64,000 bases of DNA from Chaetoceros tenuissimus (Eukaryota; Bacillariophyta; Thalassiosirophyceae; Chaetocerotales; Chaetocerotaceae): positions 1,798,001-1,862,000 of the forward strand of contig BLLK01000045.1 of the NCBI GenBank assembly GCA_021927905.1. The letters run 5' to 3'. Both the position numbers and the translations under genes were made by a program. The notes beneath the pieces are model-generated. The model was not told the origin of the DNA, searched no databases, and was given only the letters and a program-made list of their open reading frames with translations. The first letter of the stretch is position 1. Each line of letters opens with the position of its first letter. Of the stretch, positions 38,276-48,353 are shown one piece after another.

Positions 38276-39741
38276 TTATACATCTACTTTAGGTGGTTTT
38301 TCATCTCCCTGCTCACCAGTGGTTTGACCGTCAGGTGGTCCTTGTGGAGGCGCACCCATTCTAGGAGGAGATCCATAACCATGTCCACCCATTCCTGGGT
38401 AGCCCTGCAACTCTGGAGGTCCTCCCCACGCTGGATATCCTGGCATAGGCATGTTCTCGCCTCCATAGGGTGGCATTTCACCTTGTCCTCCTGGGCCACC
38501 CATTTCCATTCCAGGGTATCCTCTTCCATTCCAAGCTGGATACCCATATCCAGCCATTCTTGGATCCATCATTTGTCCATACATCATATCAGGAGGATAC
38601 TGTCCACCTTGTCCCATCCATGGTTGCTGACCGTCCATCTGACCATTTACACCATGACCTTGTTCATCTGGGTTACCTTCACCACCTGGTGCAGGTGGCG
38701 CTGGAGCTGCTCCATCCTCTGCCTTTGTTCCTTCGCCTCCTGGAGGTGCTTGTCCTGGCATACCATACCCATGCATTGGATGGCCATACATTCCCATACC
38801 CATGTGCATTTGTGATGGGTGCATCATGTAAGGAGCTGGTGGATACATGTGCTGTTGGGAGTTGTCAATTTCCTCTACACCCATTTTGCTATTTCTCTGT
38901 TGGAATAGTTGGGCTTGTGCAGCATCCATATCTACCCACTAAAAATATCAGATGAAGAGTAATCTTGTGAGATATTATTTGAAAATCAAATATGAATATA
39001 ATATGATCATGATTTCAAAAAGGAACGTACCTTGACTTCATTCTTGGTAATAGATACAGTGCAAAGAACAGTTCTTGACTCTGGAATCTTCTTCCAGATG
39101 CTACCGCCGGATTCGTCCTCTTCCTCCTCAGCATTTTCCTCCTTTTTATCTCCATCTTCAGTCTTTGCCTTCTTAGCATCACCTTCCTCCTTTTCCTCAG
39201 CCTTACGCTTTTTACCATCAGCATCCTTCCCCGGACTAGGAGGTCCTGCCAAAGGCGGAGTTTCCATAGTCAGAACAACATAGACAGTACTCCATGGCAA
39301 AGTTCTATGCTTCTTACTGGTTCTGCAGTATGTACGAGTGTAATTCTTATCCTTGCACTGAGCACAACTAGGAGTCTTTGGATCAAGTTTCATTTCCTCC
39401 GGATAAATGTACGGCTGGCTCTGAACTCCATGAGCATGGAATGGACCATCATTAATTCTCAAAGATCCATCGGTGTTGAAGCATGACTGATCAAAAGTCA
39501 TACACATGTATGTATCAGCCCAAGGGAGATTGTGGTGTTGTTCCTTGGTACGACAGTGTTCACGAGTTTTGTAGTTCTTTTTGCATCTCTGACAAACTGG
39601 CAACACACGACCAGGAAATGGAACATCGACAGCATGTTTGAATCCAGGTGGGGTGAAGCGAAGAGTAGCACCTCTTTTTGCTCCAGCAGGCATGTATCCA
39701 GCATACATCCTGTTCATTACTGGCATCATACTATTAGACAT
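38276..39741 (-). CDS. Twin Cys/His-module protein with Pro/Gly/Met-rich tail, two exons
   Basis: Exon 1 is 39031-39741 and exon 2 is 38276-38938. The intron starts GTACGT and ends TTTTAG, in phase 0. The product has 457 residues. Residues 45-170 hold two related modules: CQRCKKNYKTREHCRTKEQH, then HNLPWADTYMCMTFD; and CAQCKDKNYTRTYCRTSKKH, then RTLPWSTVYVVLTM. Each has CxxC, a CR pair, a following His and a PW-x-x-x-Y end, which suggests two zinc-binding units. A Lys/Glu-rich stretch with nuclear-localisation character (GKKRKAEEKEEGDAKKAK) follows. The C-terminal 220 residues are Gly/Pro/Met/Tyr-rich and disordered (PGYPAWGGPPELQGYPGMGG), as in many RNA-binding or transcription-linked proteins. 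I do not recognise a named family. A nuclear role is inference. Confidence 0.75.
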
Positions 39742-40321
39742 GGTTCCTGCTTATATATCTGATACGGTTCGCGGAGTAAGGGCGAATTTGGTCAGTCCAA
39801 TAGTTTCGTATATAAAAACCTATAAATGTTGGTTGCGAGGGCAGCTCTCTGCTCCATTTTCTATGTACTTTACTCACCTTTTCAATTTTCAAATAGATAT
39901 TGTGAGTGATGCCAGACACGTTGAAAGGTGTGAAGATCTATTTCAATAGATATAGTTGTGAATGGGGCTATTTATCTGCATATCATCAGGAATCATCGTT
40001 TTTTTAGCCTGTGCTCCCCTTCTGCTGCTGCTCACTTCCGTGACGAAGCGATGTGTAAATGGCCTCACATCGGTTGAAATAGCGAATTTTCAAAAATTAT
40101 TAGCTAGCTAGTTTTACTCATGGCTAGAATAAATGAAAATACTCAGTGTTCTTTCTTTTTCGCGCCTTTTTTTGAAATAATTTATATTTCGAGCAAGCGT
40201 TTCGAGGGGTATCATAGTAACATAACATGTAATCAATATTGAAACAAATACAATTTGAAAGATAAAAATATATTTATACTATTCTATACGTATTATGACA
40301 TGAATATATAAATCCACCTAG
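39742..40321. promoter_or_regulatory. 5' flank of the twin Cys/His-module gene with an E2F-like site
   Basis: About 580 bases lie between two minus-strand genes. It holds TTTTTCGCGCC at 40156-40166, which resembles an E2F/DP site, about 415 bases upstream of the twin-module gene. One chance match in AT-rich DNA cannot be excluded. Confidence 0.3.
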
Positions 40322-42836
40322 TTAATCATCTTCATCAAATGCATCAAATCCATCCCAATTAGATATATTTGAAAACAACGAGTTGCCAGTATTAGGAGCT
40401 GCTTTGTTTTCAAGATTATTATCATGTTTTGAAAGATTGTCCTTACGATTCACAATAGCTATGTTGTCTTCCTTTTGATGTTGATTTGGATCGTCGTCCT
40501 CAAACGCATTCATATCAGAATCCATGGCAGCGCTCATCCAAATTTGGTCATTTGGATTTGGTGGCTTTCTCCCATGCACTGCACTGCCAGTGTTGGGTGT
40601 ATGCTCAATTAATCCTCTTTGAATTTGATGAGGAGTATTCACTTCTACACTTGTTGAAACTAGCTGGCTTGCAAGAGTCGCAGGAGTAGTTTTGACAAGT
40701 CTATCTGGTTGTAAGGATTGATGAGGGGTCACTGTGTTATATGGATTGGACTGTTGTGGAACTTGCAAAACTTGCTGAGGACTTGAAGCTTTGTTCTGGT
40801 ATGGATTGTTGACAGTTGTAGTCGTTATAGATGTAGGTGCCATTCTATTGTTTCCATACTGTCTGTTTAGATTCTGATTTTGTCCAATACTGTCTTCTCG
40901 TCTGACAACTTCATTTGGAGTGATAGAAGCCGCCCTTCCAGAATTGTTTTGGTTATTATTTGAATTTGATCTGTTCATGTTTGTTGAAGTATGACGGAGA
41001 TATGGATTTCTCACGGAGTTTGAGATTGTCTGTGATTGAGTCGATCGACTTTGTGTTGAATATGGGTTATTGTGTAAAGTGGTATTGACCTGACTACTAC
41101 TAGTAGGATCGTTTTGATCACGATTTGTTGTTGCATTTTGTCTATGATATGGATTTGTCGACATATTGGTTGTTTTTGGTGCATTTTTATGGAGTTGTCC
41201 ACCTCTTGCAATTCCACTAGAACTTTGATTTGTTTGTATTCTGGTGTCATTATTTGAAGTAGCTGCATTTTGAGTAGATGCTGATGCAAATACCATCCTT
41301 CCTCCATTTGAAACAATAGTTGTCTGCCTGCCTCCGCTATCTCCAGAATTTTTGTTGCTTGTTGGTCTTGATGTTGTATTTCTTTCAACTTGTCTAGTGG
41401 TAGCTCGACCATCGTTCTGTATATTGGTAGTGTTGTTGTTCAACATTGGCGGCCTATCACTACTTCTTCTTTGCTCAGTTCTCTCCAATCGACCCTCATT
41501 GATGACTACGGTTCCTTGACTTTGAACTACATTTCCCACAGAAGATGTCGGTACATTTGACCATTCATCCTTCTCTTCTTCTACTTCAGTGTTGGTCTCT
41601 TGTGACCGTAACCTTTGATAAGGATTTATTATATTTGAAGTACTAGCACCTCCTTGTGAGTTTTCAGTAGAATCTGGACAGTCATCTAGAGATATAGCCT
41701 TTCGCATTTGAGAATTTGTGTCTGCATCAATCTCCTCTACTTCATCAGTGTCACATTCTTCATCCTCATCTTCTTCAATGTCTAAATCTACCATCCATCG
41801 ATTTTCCACTTCGCTCCGTTTTTCTAGTAAATCCAAATACTGCTCGTGACTAATAGAATCGACCTGGTCTTTTGTCCAAGCATATATAACATTTTCTTCA
41901 CTTAAAACAAGCATTCTGTCAAAATCTTGCTGCTGGTTACGAACAGAAGTACTACTTCTATTTCGTCTCTGCGAGTGAAAAACAGCAATGGAAACATTTT
42001 GACAAAATAATACAGTGCCTTGTACAAACCACTCTGGATGATTTTTAATTAGACTCTGTGATAACCATCCAATTTCAGTATGTATAAGAGTACTTTTCTT
42101 CGAAGCTTTCTTCATATTGTATTGTAAATGTACGTAGCTACTTTCATCTAACAACTCCACAGTGTAATCGCAATGACCATGTGCATGAATATTACTTATT
42201 TGCACTACTATTTTGGGTATTTTGAGGCTAGGAATAGTTGCAATATCCGACAACAAAGTATAGCTGGAATCCAGCATTCTTCTTAGCAGTTTGATAGAAT
42301 TGTGATTGTTGTTCTTGTTACTATTCACAATAGATGCTGAAGAAGGTAAAATGCGATCAAGGGCCACACACATTGCATCCCAAATTTGAGTATGCTCATG
42401 CAACTGATGCAAATTTGATGCATCTGCTTGCAGTTTCTGTTTCTTAGCACGATCATTGAAATCATTTTCTTGAGATAGCGAAGTTGAATCTTCATGCTCG
42501 CTGTCATTCTGCTTTTGCTGGCGTTGTTGCTGTCTCAACCCAGCAGGTCCTGGAAGCAAATGACGTTTGCGATGTTTCTTGGCTCTCTTCATTCCCTGCC
42601 TAAGTATACACCATTCATGCGCAATATGTACAACCACTTTTTTTCTTCAAATCATCAGTAATTGTGTGGTACTGGTAACTAATTCTGCACGTAAGGTAAC
42701 TAATGACAATACCTACAACAAAAATGAAAAATGAAACATTTTCTATTTGGATAAGACTACCTTGCCCCTTCTCCTCCTCATCTTTTTCCTGTAGTAGTGT
42801 ATCCGTATGAAACAATGTTGACAGCGTTCTTCTCAT
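40322..42836 (-). CDS. Asn/Gln-rich protein with possible HROB-type OB-fold
   Basis: The best model has exon 1 at 42761-42836 and exon 2 at 40322-42636, joined in phase 1, giving 796 residues. A single-exon alternative starts at an internal ATG at 42592. Around residues 145-230 is LKIPKIVVQISNIHAHGHCD, then YTVELLDESSYVHLQYNMKK and later FVQGTVLFCQNVSIAVF. That arrangement resembles the OB-fold of HROB (C17orf53/MCM8IP), which recruits the MCM8-MCM9 helicase in homologous recombination. The match is only a pattern by eye. The next 500 residues are disordered, very rich in Asn, Gln, Ser and Thr, and contain recurring NPY motifs (NPYQ, NPYH, NPYS, NPYL). The C-terminus is acidic with aromatic residues (WDGFDAFDEDD), like a short partner-binding motif. 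Confidence 0.55.
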
Positions 42837-42911
42837 CGATCGATGATAAAAATATAATATCGAAAAGGAAAGACGGTAGGAATGTACCTATTCTACCACC
42901 TATCTATGATC

Positions 42912-42941
42912 TACACACACACACACATATATATATATATT
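42912..42941. repeat. (AC)n(AT)n microsatellite
   Basis: About seven AC units run straight into about seven AT units in the intergenic stretch 42837-43180, which otherwise holds nothing recognised. Confidence 0.95.
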
Positions 42942-43180
42942 AATTGCATTTAAATCTTGATATTTCCAATGCCATTATTCAATGATGTTTTTGAGAGAAG
43001 CATTGTAATATTTATAAAATTTTCAATTACATTATCAAAACTTTCAATTACATTTTCCCGAAAAATTCATAGCGTTATAAATGTTTCTCGAGACTCTATA
43101 CTTTTTTCTAACTAACTCTATATCTAATACTGTACAAGATCATATATCTATAAAATCCTAACTGTTCTACAAGAACAAAA

Positions 43181-43650
43181 TCACAGCGGTGTTTCTGTTC
43201 CTGTTCCCTGATATTGATAATAGTCAGATTTATCCATCAGAAAGTATGGAGCTGTAAGGCCGATTGTCAAGAGCAAAACCAATACGTGCCACTGAACAAA
43301 CCATCGAAATATCCCCCTTAATATCCAACTTCTTTCATATGCACTCCCACAAAAAACTTTGATTGCTACTCCTATAAACGCTGTGAAATTACAAAGCATC
43401 AGCAACGATACGCTTATTCCATTCTTCAGTGATTTCCTAGTTTCTTCATCTATCGATAATGGAAGCTCTCTGTAGTTTTTAATCGAAAAAATTAATGCGA
43501 CAGCTGATATTATTATAATATGTACGGACATGGCGATGACATTGTAAGCCAATATCTCGTGCTTTTTATTTAACTAGCGATGTGTGAGATAAAGCCAGAA
43601 AATTGGAAGAAAGATGCAAAGGGCTTTCAACTTACACGTGCTAGTGCCAT
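43181..43650 (-). CDS. Small three-helix membrane protein (135 aa), two exons
   Basis: Exon 1 is only five codons (43636-43650, MALAR). A 62-base GTAAGT...CTAG intron follows, and exon 2 is 43181-43573. The joined 135-residue protein has three hydrophobic helices: VIAMSVHIIIISAVALIF, SVSLLMLCNFTAFIGVAI and WHVLVLLLTIGLTAPYFLM. Between helices 1 and 2 is a polar loop (SIDEETRKSLKNG), and the C-terminus is short and polar. The coding frame before MALAR is also partly open, so the gene may start further upstream. I do not recognise the family. Confidence 0.6.
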
Positions 43651-44087
43651 TTCTGCTTGACTTTTGAATTCCTTTGACAACCTCCTTTAGAATTTGTATG
43701 AAGAAATGAAGATGTTTGGAAAGAGACCTTTGACCTTGATCGACAAAGAAATTCGACCAAGTTTTTATAAGACTCGAAAAACTTTAGTCCACTAAGTCGG
43801 TTGATGATAGATGAGTTAAACAAGAATCTCAGCACTCTTTGAATATGGTATTTATTTTTGTCTTTTGGTTACCTTTACAATGTGTTGTTCATCGTGATCA
43901 TCTTGCTTGAATGAGGGGTTCATTCTTTGTTGCTGTTTGCTCGTTGCCACTCGCCCAATTGGATTGCACCCATTTCGTAAGGGGTTACAGATAATCCATA
44001 CAATATATTGTAATCCAATGACCAATGACCTCTCTTTATTTTATGTACACATGTACGAGTGATACGCACCGCCATTGACACACATTA
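43651..44087. other. Intergenic stretch
   Basis: 5' flank of the three-helix protein gene and 3' flank of the ketopantoate-reductase-like gene. A 64-codon minus frame (43641-43835) overlaps the start of the former but has no recognisable product. Confidence 0.3.
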
Positions 44088-45185
44088 TCACGGTTTGGTC
44101 ACCTTTTCAACTTCTTCTGCGATGTACTTATTTGCCTGTACATCAACAGTTCCACCTAGTTCAAGCCCGAGTCTTGCAACATACCCATTCAAATAATTAA
44201 TCTCAGTTGGATATCGGTGCGCAATCGCATCTTGCAACATTGACGATTTATTTCTTGCAGTATTCCTGGCCACTTCTTCAACAAAAGACGTAAGATTACT
44301 ATAATTTAGTTCTCTTTGAGCATCCTTGCACATTTCTTCTACTTCTCTTGATTTGATCAGCGACAAATCTGAAACTTCACGAATGAGTCGGTAAAATATC
44401 AGCGGGTCATTGTAGTCTAAATCTGACTCTGATCCAAAAGTATCTTCATATTTTGGTCTCTTAATATTGTTTGATATCAAATCACCATTATGACAATGCC
44501 GTAATGTAGTTAAAGGATTGATAGAACAATTTGTCGCTAGCTTCTTCCAATTCATCAGAAACATCTTGTCTGAAGGAACTAAAATTGGGCTCAAACCTAC
44601 TTCTGTCCATATACTTTCTAATATACTCTGTATAGAATCACCAGATAGATTCTTTGTAGCTTCTAGAAAAGTCTGACCTTGACCTGTATGTTTCACAGCG
44701 AATACAGAATCTTCATCACCATCAAAACTGCGCAAAGCTCCATGAGTCGACGATCCATATATAATTTTCGCGTCATCCATATTCCTATCACTCAAATAAT
44801 CTTTTATTTCTTTTGCAACAGCAAGGTTTCCATTACACATTATAATCAAATTGAAAGATGTATCAAGACATGGCGACACAGATTCCAATGCAGCTACGGC
44901 TTGCGTGGCTTTTGTAGTTAGGAGAATATTTCGAATGTTATTACCTACACTTTTCTTTATTGGTAGTAAATCACATGGTATGTCTTGAATATATTGCTTT
45001 CCTTTAACATCTTCAAATTTCACCGACACAAAAGTTTCGTTAGTGCTTTCATTTCGTAGTACTTTGTTTTTGTGATGCTGTTGAAGAAGTAAACGTATTG
45101 GGACCTTGCTCTTTGCACGCCTCATTGCACTGGCATAGAGCAGCCCCAAAGAGCCACCACCGAGAATGTAGATTGGTGATTGCAT
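44088..45185 (-). CDS. Ketopantoate reductase-family (ApbA/PanE) oxidoreductase
   Basis: The 365-residue protein begins with a Rossmann dinucleotide-binding motif, IYILGGGSLGLLYASAM (GxGxxG type). LLTTKATQAVAALESVSP follows, where the Lys is the conserved substrate-side residue in PanE. NWKKLATNCSINPLTTL is the family signature with the catalytic Lys and Asn. Near the C-terminus, SSMLQDAIAHRYPTEINYLN carries the conserved Ser and Glu that bind pantoate. PanE reduces 2-dehydropantoate to pantoate with NADPH in pantothenate (CoA) synthesis. The first residue is at the Rossmann fold, so no targeting peptide is seen. A frame at 45253-45435 (MKRTKVVVGYELIPSTHS) just upstream could be a separate short gene or a leader exon. 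Substrate may differ, because this superfamily includes other reductases. Confidence 0.85.
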   Translation of the reverse strand: MQSPIYILGGGSLGLLYASAMRRAKSKVPIRLLLQQHHKNKVLRNESTNETFVSVKFEDVKGKQYIQDIPCDLLPIKKSVGNNIRNILLTTKATQAVAALESVSPCLDTSFNLIIMCNGNLAVAKEIKDYLSDRNMDDAKIIYGSSTHGALRSFDGDEDSVFAVKHTGQGQTFLEATKNLSGDSIQSILESIWTEVGLSPILVPSDKMFLMNWKKLATNCSINPLTTLRHCHNGDLISNNIKRPKYEDTFGSESDLDYNDPLIFYRLIREVSDLSLIKSREVEEMCKDAQRELNYSNLTSFVEEVARNTARNKSSMLQDAIAHRYPTEINYLNGYVARLGLELGGTVDVQANKYIAEEVEKVTKP

Positions 45186-45542
45186 GTCTATGAATACATC
45201 ACATATATCTTATCTATTGAAACAACTAATAACAACATACTTAGACTTAGACCTATGAACTATGAAAGAAAGCGTGAAGGGAACCATTGTCGTCTGTCCT
45301 TCCCACATTATGTGAAAATAAACGGCCTTTAACGCCCACAAATCTTTTTTGGATCTGTGGTGCTTTTTGCTTGTCTAATGTTGAGTGTGTGGATGGAATT
45401 AGTTCGTATCCAACAACTACCTTAGTACGTTTCATCTTTATTGAAAAGTTTTTCTCTATTGAATAGCCTTATCAAGCCTTTCAGACGTTTGGATAGCAAC
45501 ACTTTCGCATACAAAAAGAAATATTAAATACAAGAAAACAGA
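45186..45542. promoter_or_regulatory. Divergent 5' region with a short open frame
   Basis: This stretch separates the PanE-like and ATP11 starts. A minus-strand frame of 60 codons (45253-45435) begins with an ATG and is Lys/His-rich. I could not splice it convincingly to the PanE-like gene. Confidence 0.35.
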
Positions 45543-46259
45543 ATGCCCATCTTAAATCGTATCCCTTTTGGTCGTCTGCTTCACAAGAAAGTGGGCACTA
45601 GTATTCCTGCAAACTTCAATAACCTCAAAAATATAACTAACTACAAGAATAGCTATAACATAGCTTCCCGATACATGTCTGGATTTTCATTTGCTGGGCC
45701 TAGGACCCTTGACGAAATCATTAAGAAGGATCTTATTGAAGAAAAGAATAAAGCTGAGATTTCTGACATCTGGATGACATACCACGAAGATAAAGAACAT
45801 GTACATGGTGCTATCTTGAAAGGAGAAGAAGGAAAAATGATTTTGGAACGTGCTGATAAAATGAAGTTTTTCATACAACCAATTTTTCGCGGCGAGACTG
45901 GATTCTTCATGCTTCTTTCGCAATTTCAAGAACCTTCTCATTTTCTCTTGGCCTATTTAGAAGATTACAAGATGGATCCAAATCGTGCTCAACCACTCAT
46001 GACATTTTCTGTATTCAATGACTTGGCTGAATCTCATGATTTGTCACTGGTACGATGCGATGTGATCAATAAAGGCATTGAGGATGACGAAGGTTTGAAA
46101 GTGATGAAGAATATGATTGATGCTTACACAATAAATGCAGACTACAGTAGAGTCGAAGCATTCAATGTGAAACCAGAATCATTTGACTTTGACGATTTTA
46201 TCGCCTGTTTGAATCAAAAGTGGAAGAATGGATCTGACGCGGAAGTGAAGGAAGGTTAA
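45543..46259 (+). CDS. ATP11: Mitochondrial F1-ATPase assembly factor ATP11 (ATPAF1)
   Basis: The 238-residue protein has a basic, Asn/Lys-rich N-terminus that fits a mitochondrial presequence (about 45 residues). Then follows the ATP11 domain. RTLDEIIKKDLIEEKNKAEI and DIWMTYHEDKEHVHGAILKG open it. The middle has FFIQPIFRGETGFFMLLSQF, and the end has LVRCDVINKGIEDDEGLKVM, then YTINADYSRVEAFNVKPESF. Atp11 binds the free beta subunit of the F1 sector and keeps it from aggregating until it joins alpha. It acts in the mitochondrial matrix. The length is slightly shorter than in yeast (about 318), which is usual for algal forms. The single frame has no intron. Confidence 0.92.
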   Translation: MPILNRIPFGRLLHKKVGTSIPANFNNLKNITNYKNSYNIASRYMSGFSFAGPRTLDEIIKKDLIEEKNKAEISDIWMTYHEDKEHVHGAILKGEEGKMILERADKMKFFIQPIFRGETGFFMLLSQFQEPSHFLLAYLEDYKMDPNRAQPLMTFSVFNDLAESHDLSLVRCDVINKGIEDDEGLKVMKNMIDAYTINADYSRVEAFNVKPESFDFDDFIACLNQKWKNGSDAEVKEG

Positions 46260-46563
46260 AAAATGGATGCATTTAATTTCATTTTCTTCATGGGTTCTAT
46301 GAAATGTAATATGCCTACAACAATTTGTCAAGTATCAATGCAGAATTAATTGTCGTACCAGCTGATCATGGTTGTCGTAAAACTTGGAATAATGAAAAAA
46401 TCGAAATCTATACATTTAGATGTAAATCATATTTTTTCATTCTAGCTTATAATGTAAAGTGTCCAACACATTTACAAAAAGTGAAGAGGTAACTCATAAG
46501 TGGTATCATAAATGGAAGTATTTGCTAATGATTTCCTTCAAAAACTTCCATCAATTTCAATTT
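46260..46563. other. 3' region between convergent genes
   Basis: About 300 AT-rich bases between the ATP11 stop and the F-box gene stop. Both 3' untranslated regions are expected here. Nothing else is seen. Confidence 0.35.
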
Positions 46564-47613
46564 CTACATACAGCATAGACATCCAATGTCATTGAACATT
46601 CCCATCACATTGAATGCACGTCTAAATTTGAACAGTGGAATCCTAGGCATACTCTCTACATGTTCTGGAGGTGTAGAAAACTCACATAAGCACTCCTTAT
46701 TTTTCATCTTATCATACCCACAAGCTTGACAAAGTTGGTCATTGTTGTAAACATTGAGTCCTAGCTCATGAAAACGGTCATAGACTTCACTCCTTCCATA
46801 GGTGATTATTTTTCCAAGAGCTTGATAGTAATTCTTGGCACAAGGTTCATCCTCGAACAAAAACTTTGGCAGCTTGTTCATCCTCGAATCTCGATCTCCC
46901 ATGACTGCTTCAAAGCAATAGCTATGAAGAATGGGACAATCCATTCCATTCCTGAAAATACTTACCCATTCAATTTCAGGTCCATCCATTGTGTAGAAGT
47001 AAAAGTCGTCACTATTCAAATCTTCTACAATATCTTCTTTTTCCTCCTGACTCAATACACGTTCCTCATCCTCTTCAAAATATCCACCTTCATCGAGATT
47101 ACGAATCTCTTGTACCCAGTCTACAGTCTCTACTGTTCGTGGTTCTCCTCTAAACAAAACGTGCCATTCTTTCAACCAGGTTGTCATATTTGTAGAATTC
47201 AATGGTCGTTGAGATATAGGCACAGGAGCGTTAGGTCTATCTACGTCTACAAAGACATTGTCAAAGAAAGTAACTAAAAGCCCTCGAGTGAAGTTGTTCC
47301 AGATTGCATCGGAGCTGCAAACTTGATGATAGAAGCGGCAGGTGAGCATCATTTCATGCAAGTCAGGTACGTCCAAGAAAGACAGGATTGTACTTTGAAT
47401 AGCGGTGGGTAACACAGCATCTCTTTCATTGATGAAATCGAAAATGATTCGGGTATTGTCTTCAGGCAGCGGGTCAAGATACTCAAACGGGGGAGTGAGA
47501 AGTGTTTTGGATTGGAGGGAGCTTGTCGTCGTCGTCATGCCCCGTTTCGTTTCATGATCGTTGCTCTCACTACTTGTTTTCGCTTTCTTGAAAGGTCTGT
47601 ATATTTGATTCAT
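46564..47613 (-). CDS. F-box protein
   Basis: The 349-residue protein has an F-box at about residues 58-110: LPTAIQSTILSFLDVPDLHE, then MMLTCRFYHQVCSSDAIWNN. This motif binds Skp1 in SCF ubiquitin ligases. The rest has no LRR, WD40 or Kelch repeats. Acidic patches (LDEGGYFEEDEERV, EDIVEDLNSD) precede a cysteine-bearing region (LCQACGYDKMKNKECLCEF) that may bind zinc. The last residues are hydrophobic with a CLCC motif near the C-terminal Met, which could be lipid-modified or bind metal. The substrate is unknown. Confidence 0.8.
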   Translation of the reverse strand: MNQIYRPFKKAKTSSESNDHETKRGMTTTTSSLQSKTLLTPPFEYLDPLPEDNTRIIFDFINERDAVLPTAIQSTILSFLDVPDLHEMMLTCRFYHQVCSSDAIWNNFTRGLLVTFFDNVFVDVDRPNAPVPISQRPLNSTNMTTWLKEWHVLFRGEPRTVETVDWVQEIRNLDEGGYFEEDEERVLSQEEKEDIVEDLNSDDFYFYTMDGPEIEWVSIFRNGMDCPILHSYCFEAVMGDRDSRMNKLPKFLFEDEPCAKNYYQALGKIITYGRSEVYDRFHELGLNVYNNDQLCQACGYDKMKNKECLCEFSTPPEHVESMPRIPLFKFRRAFNVMGMFNDIGCLCCM

Positions 47614-48353
47614 TGTGGAGGACTCTAAGTTGGTCAGTATTGATCTATTTGAGTAATGAGGATGGCAATGGTGGTACTATGTTGCAATGATATTTGAAAA
47701 TACCAAAAAAGGTGTGGAAAAGTGAAAAAGACAGCTGCTGTCAAGCAAAATGGGACTCGATTGAAAACTTCTAGCTAGCCATACAAAATTCGGGCCACCT
47801 AGTGTTTATGATGATTTATACTACTACTTTTTGCCTTTGGTCTCTTTTCTTCTACGCCACAATGCTAAAAGAATTGAAAATGAAATGAAAGGATCTTACA
47901 AAGCGTACTATCGTGCTTTGGAAATGGTGCCCTGAGAAAAGGAATGGATCAGTAGCGACATCTGCATCAAGTGAATTCCCATTTCGTTGGCTACAAAATC
48001 GGGAAGGTAGAAAAAGCGAAATGACTAGGTATGAAATTTTCATCACCAAATCACACTTACTATGCGTGCCACCGCGAAATAACGCAATTACTTTGAAAGA
48101 AATTCCTTGGGGAAACAGGGGTGTACTAAAAGCTAAGTGTAAATCTTAGATAAGGAAGACAAAGCTCTACAGGTATAATAGAATTTTCGAATTCGAAAAT
48201 TTTGATCCTTTCGAAAACATCATTGCCTCGTCCTATTTATTGTACATTTCACATCATTCTCGTCTGCAGATCTTTGTTCTTTTTTGAAATTGCTCTGATC
48301 CTTTCGAAACATACTATCATTCTCGTCGTCCTTAAATTTGTAGATCTGATCAA
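47614..48353. other. Intergenic region upstream of the kinase gene
   Basis: About 740 bases between divergent genes. It contains the second copy of the 34-bp repeat (48160-48194) and a 20-base palindrome (48182-48201). A plus-strand frame at 47913-48149 has no recognisable product. Confidence 0.4.
48160..48201. repeat. Dispersed 34-bp repeat, copy 2, overlapping a perfect palindrome
   Basis: 48160-48194 repeats the block at 36220-36253 with one short change. The palindrome AATTTTCGAATTCGAAAATT occupies 48182-48201. At the first copy the palindrome is broken after TTC. The block sits about 150 bases upstream of the kinase start. Confidence 0.6.

Noticed and set aside
38198-38955. Plus-strand open frames rich in Trp, His and Ser
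   Set aside because: They are the antisense of the Gly/Pro/Met-rich tail of the twin Cys/His-module protein.
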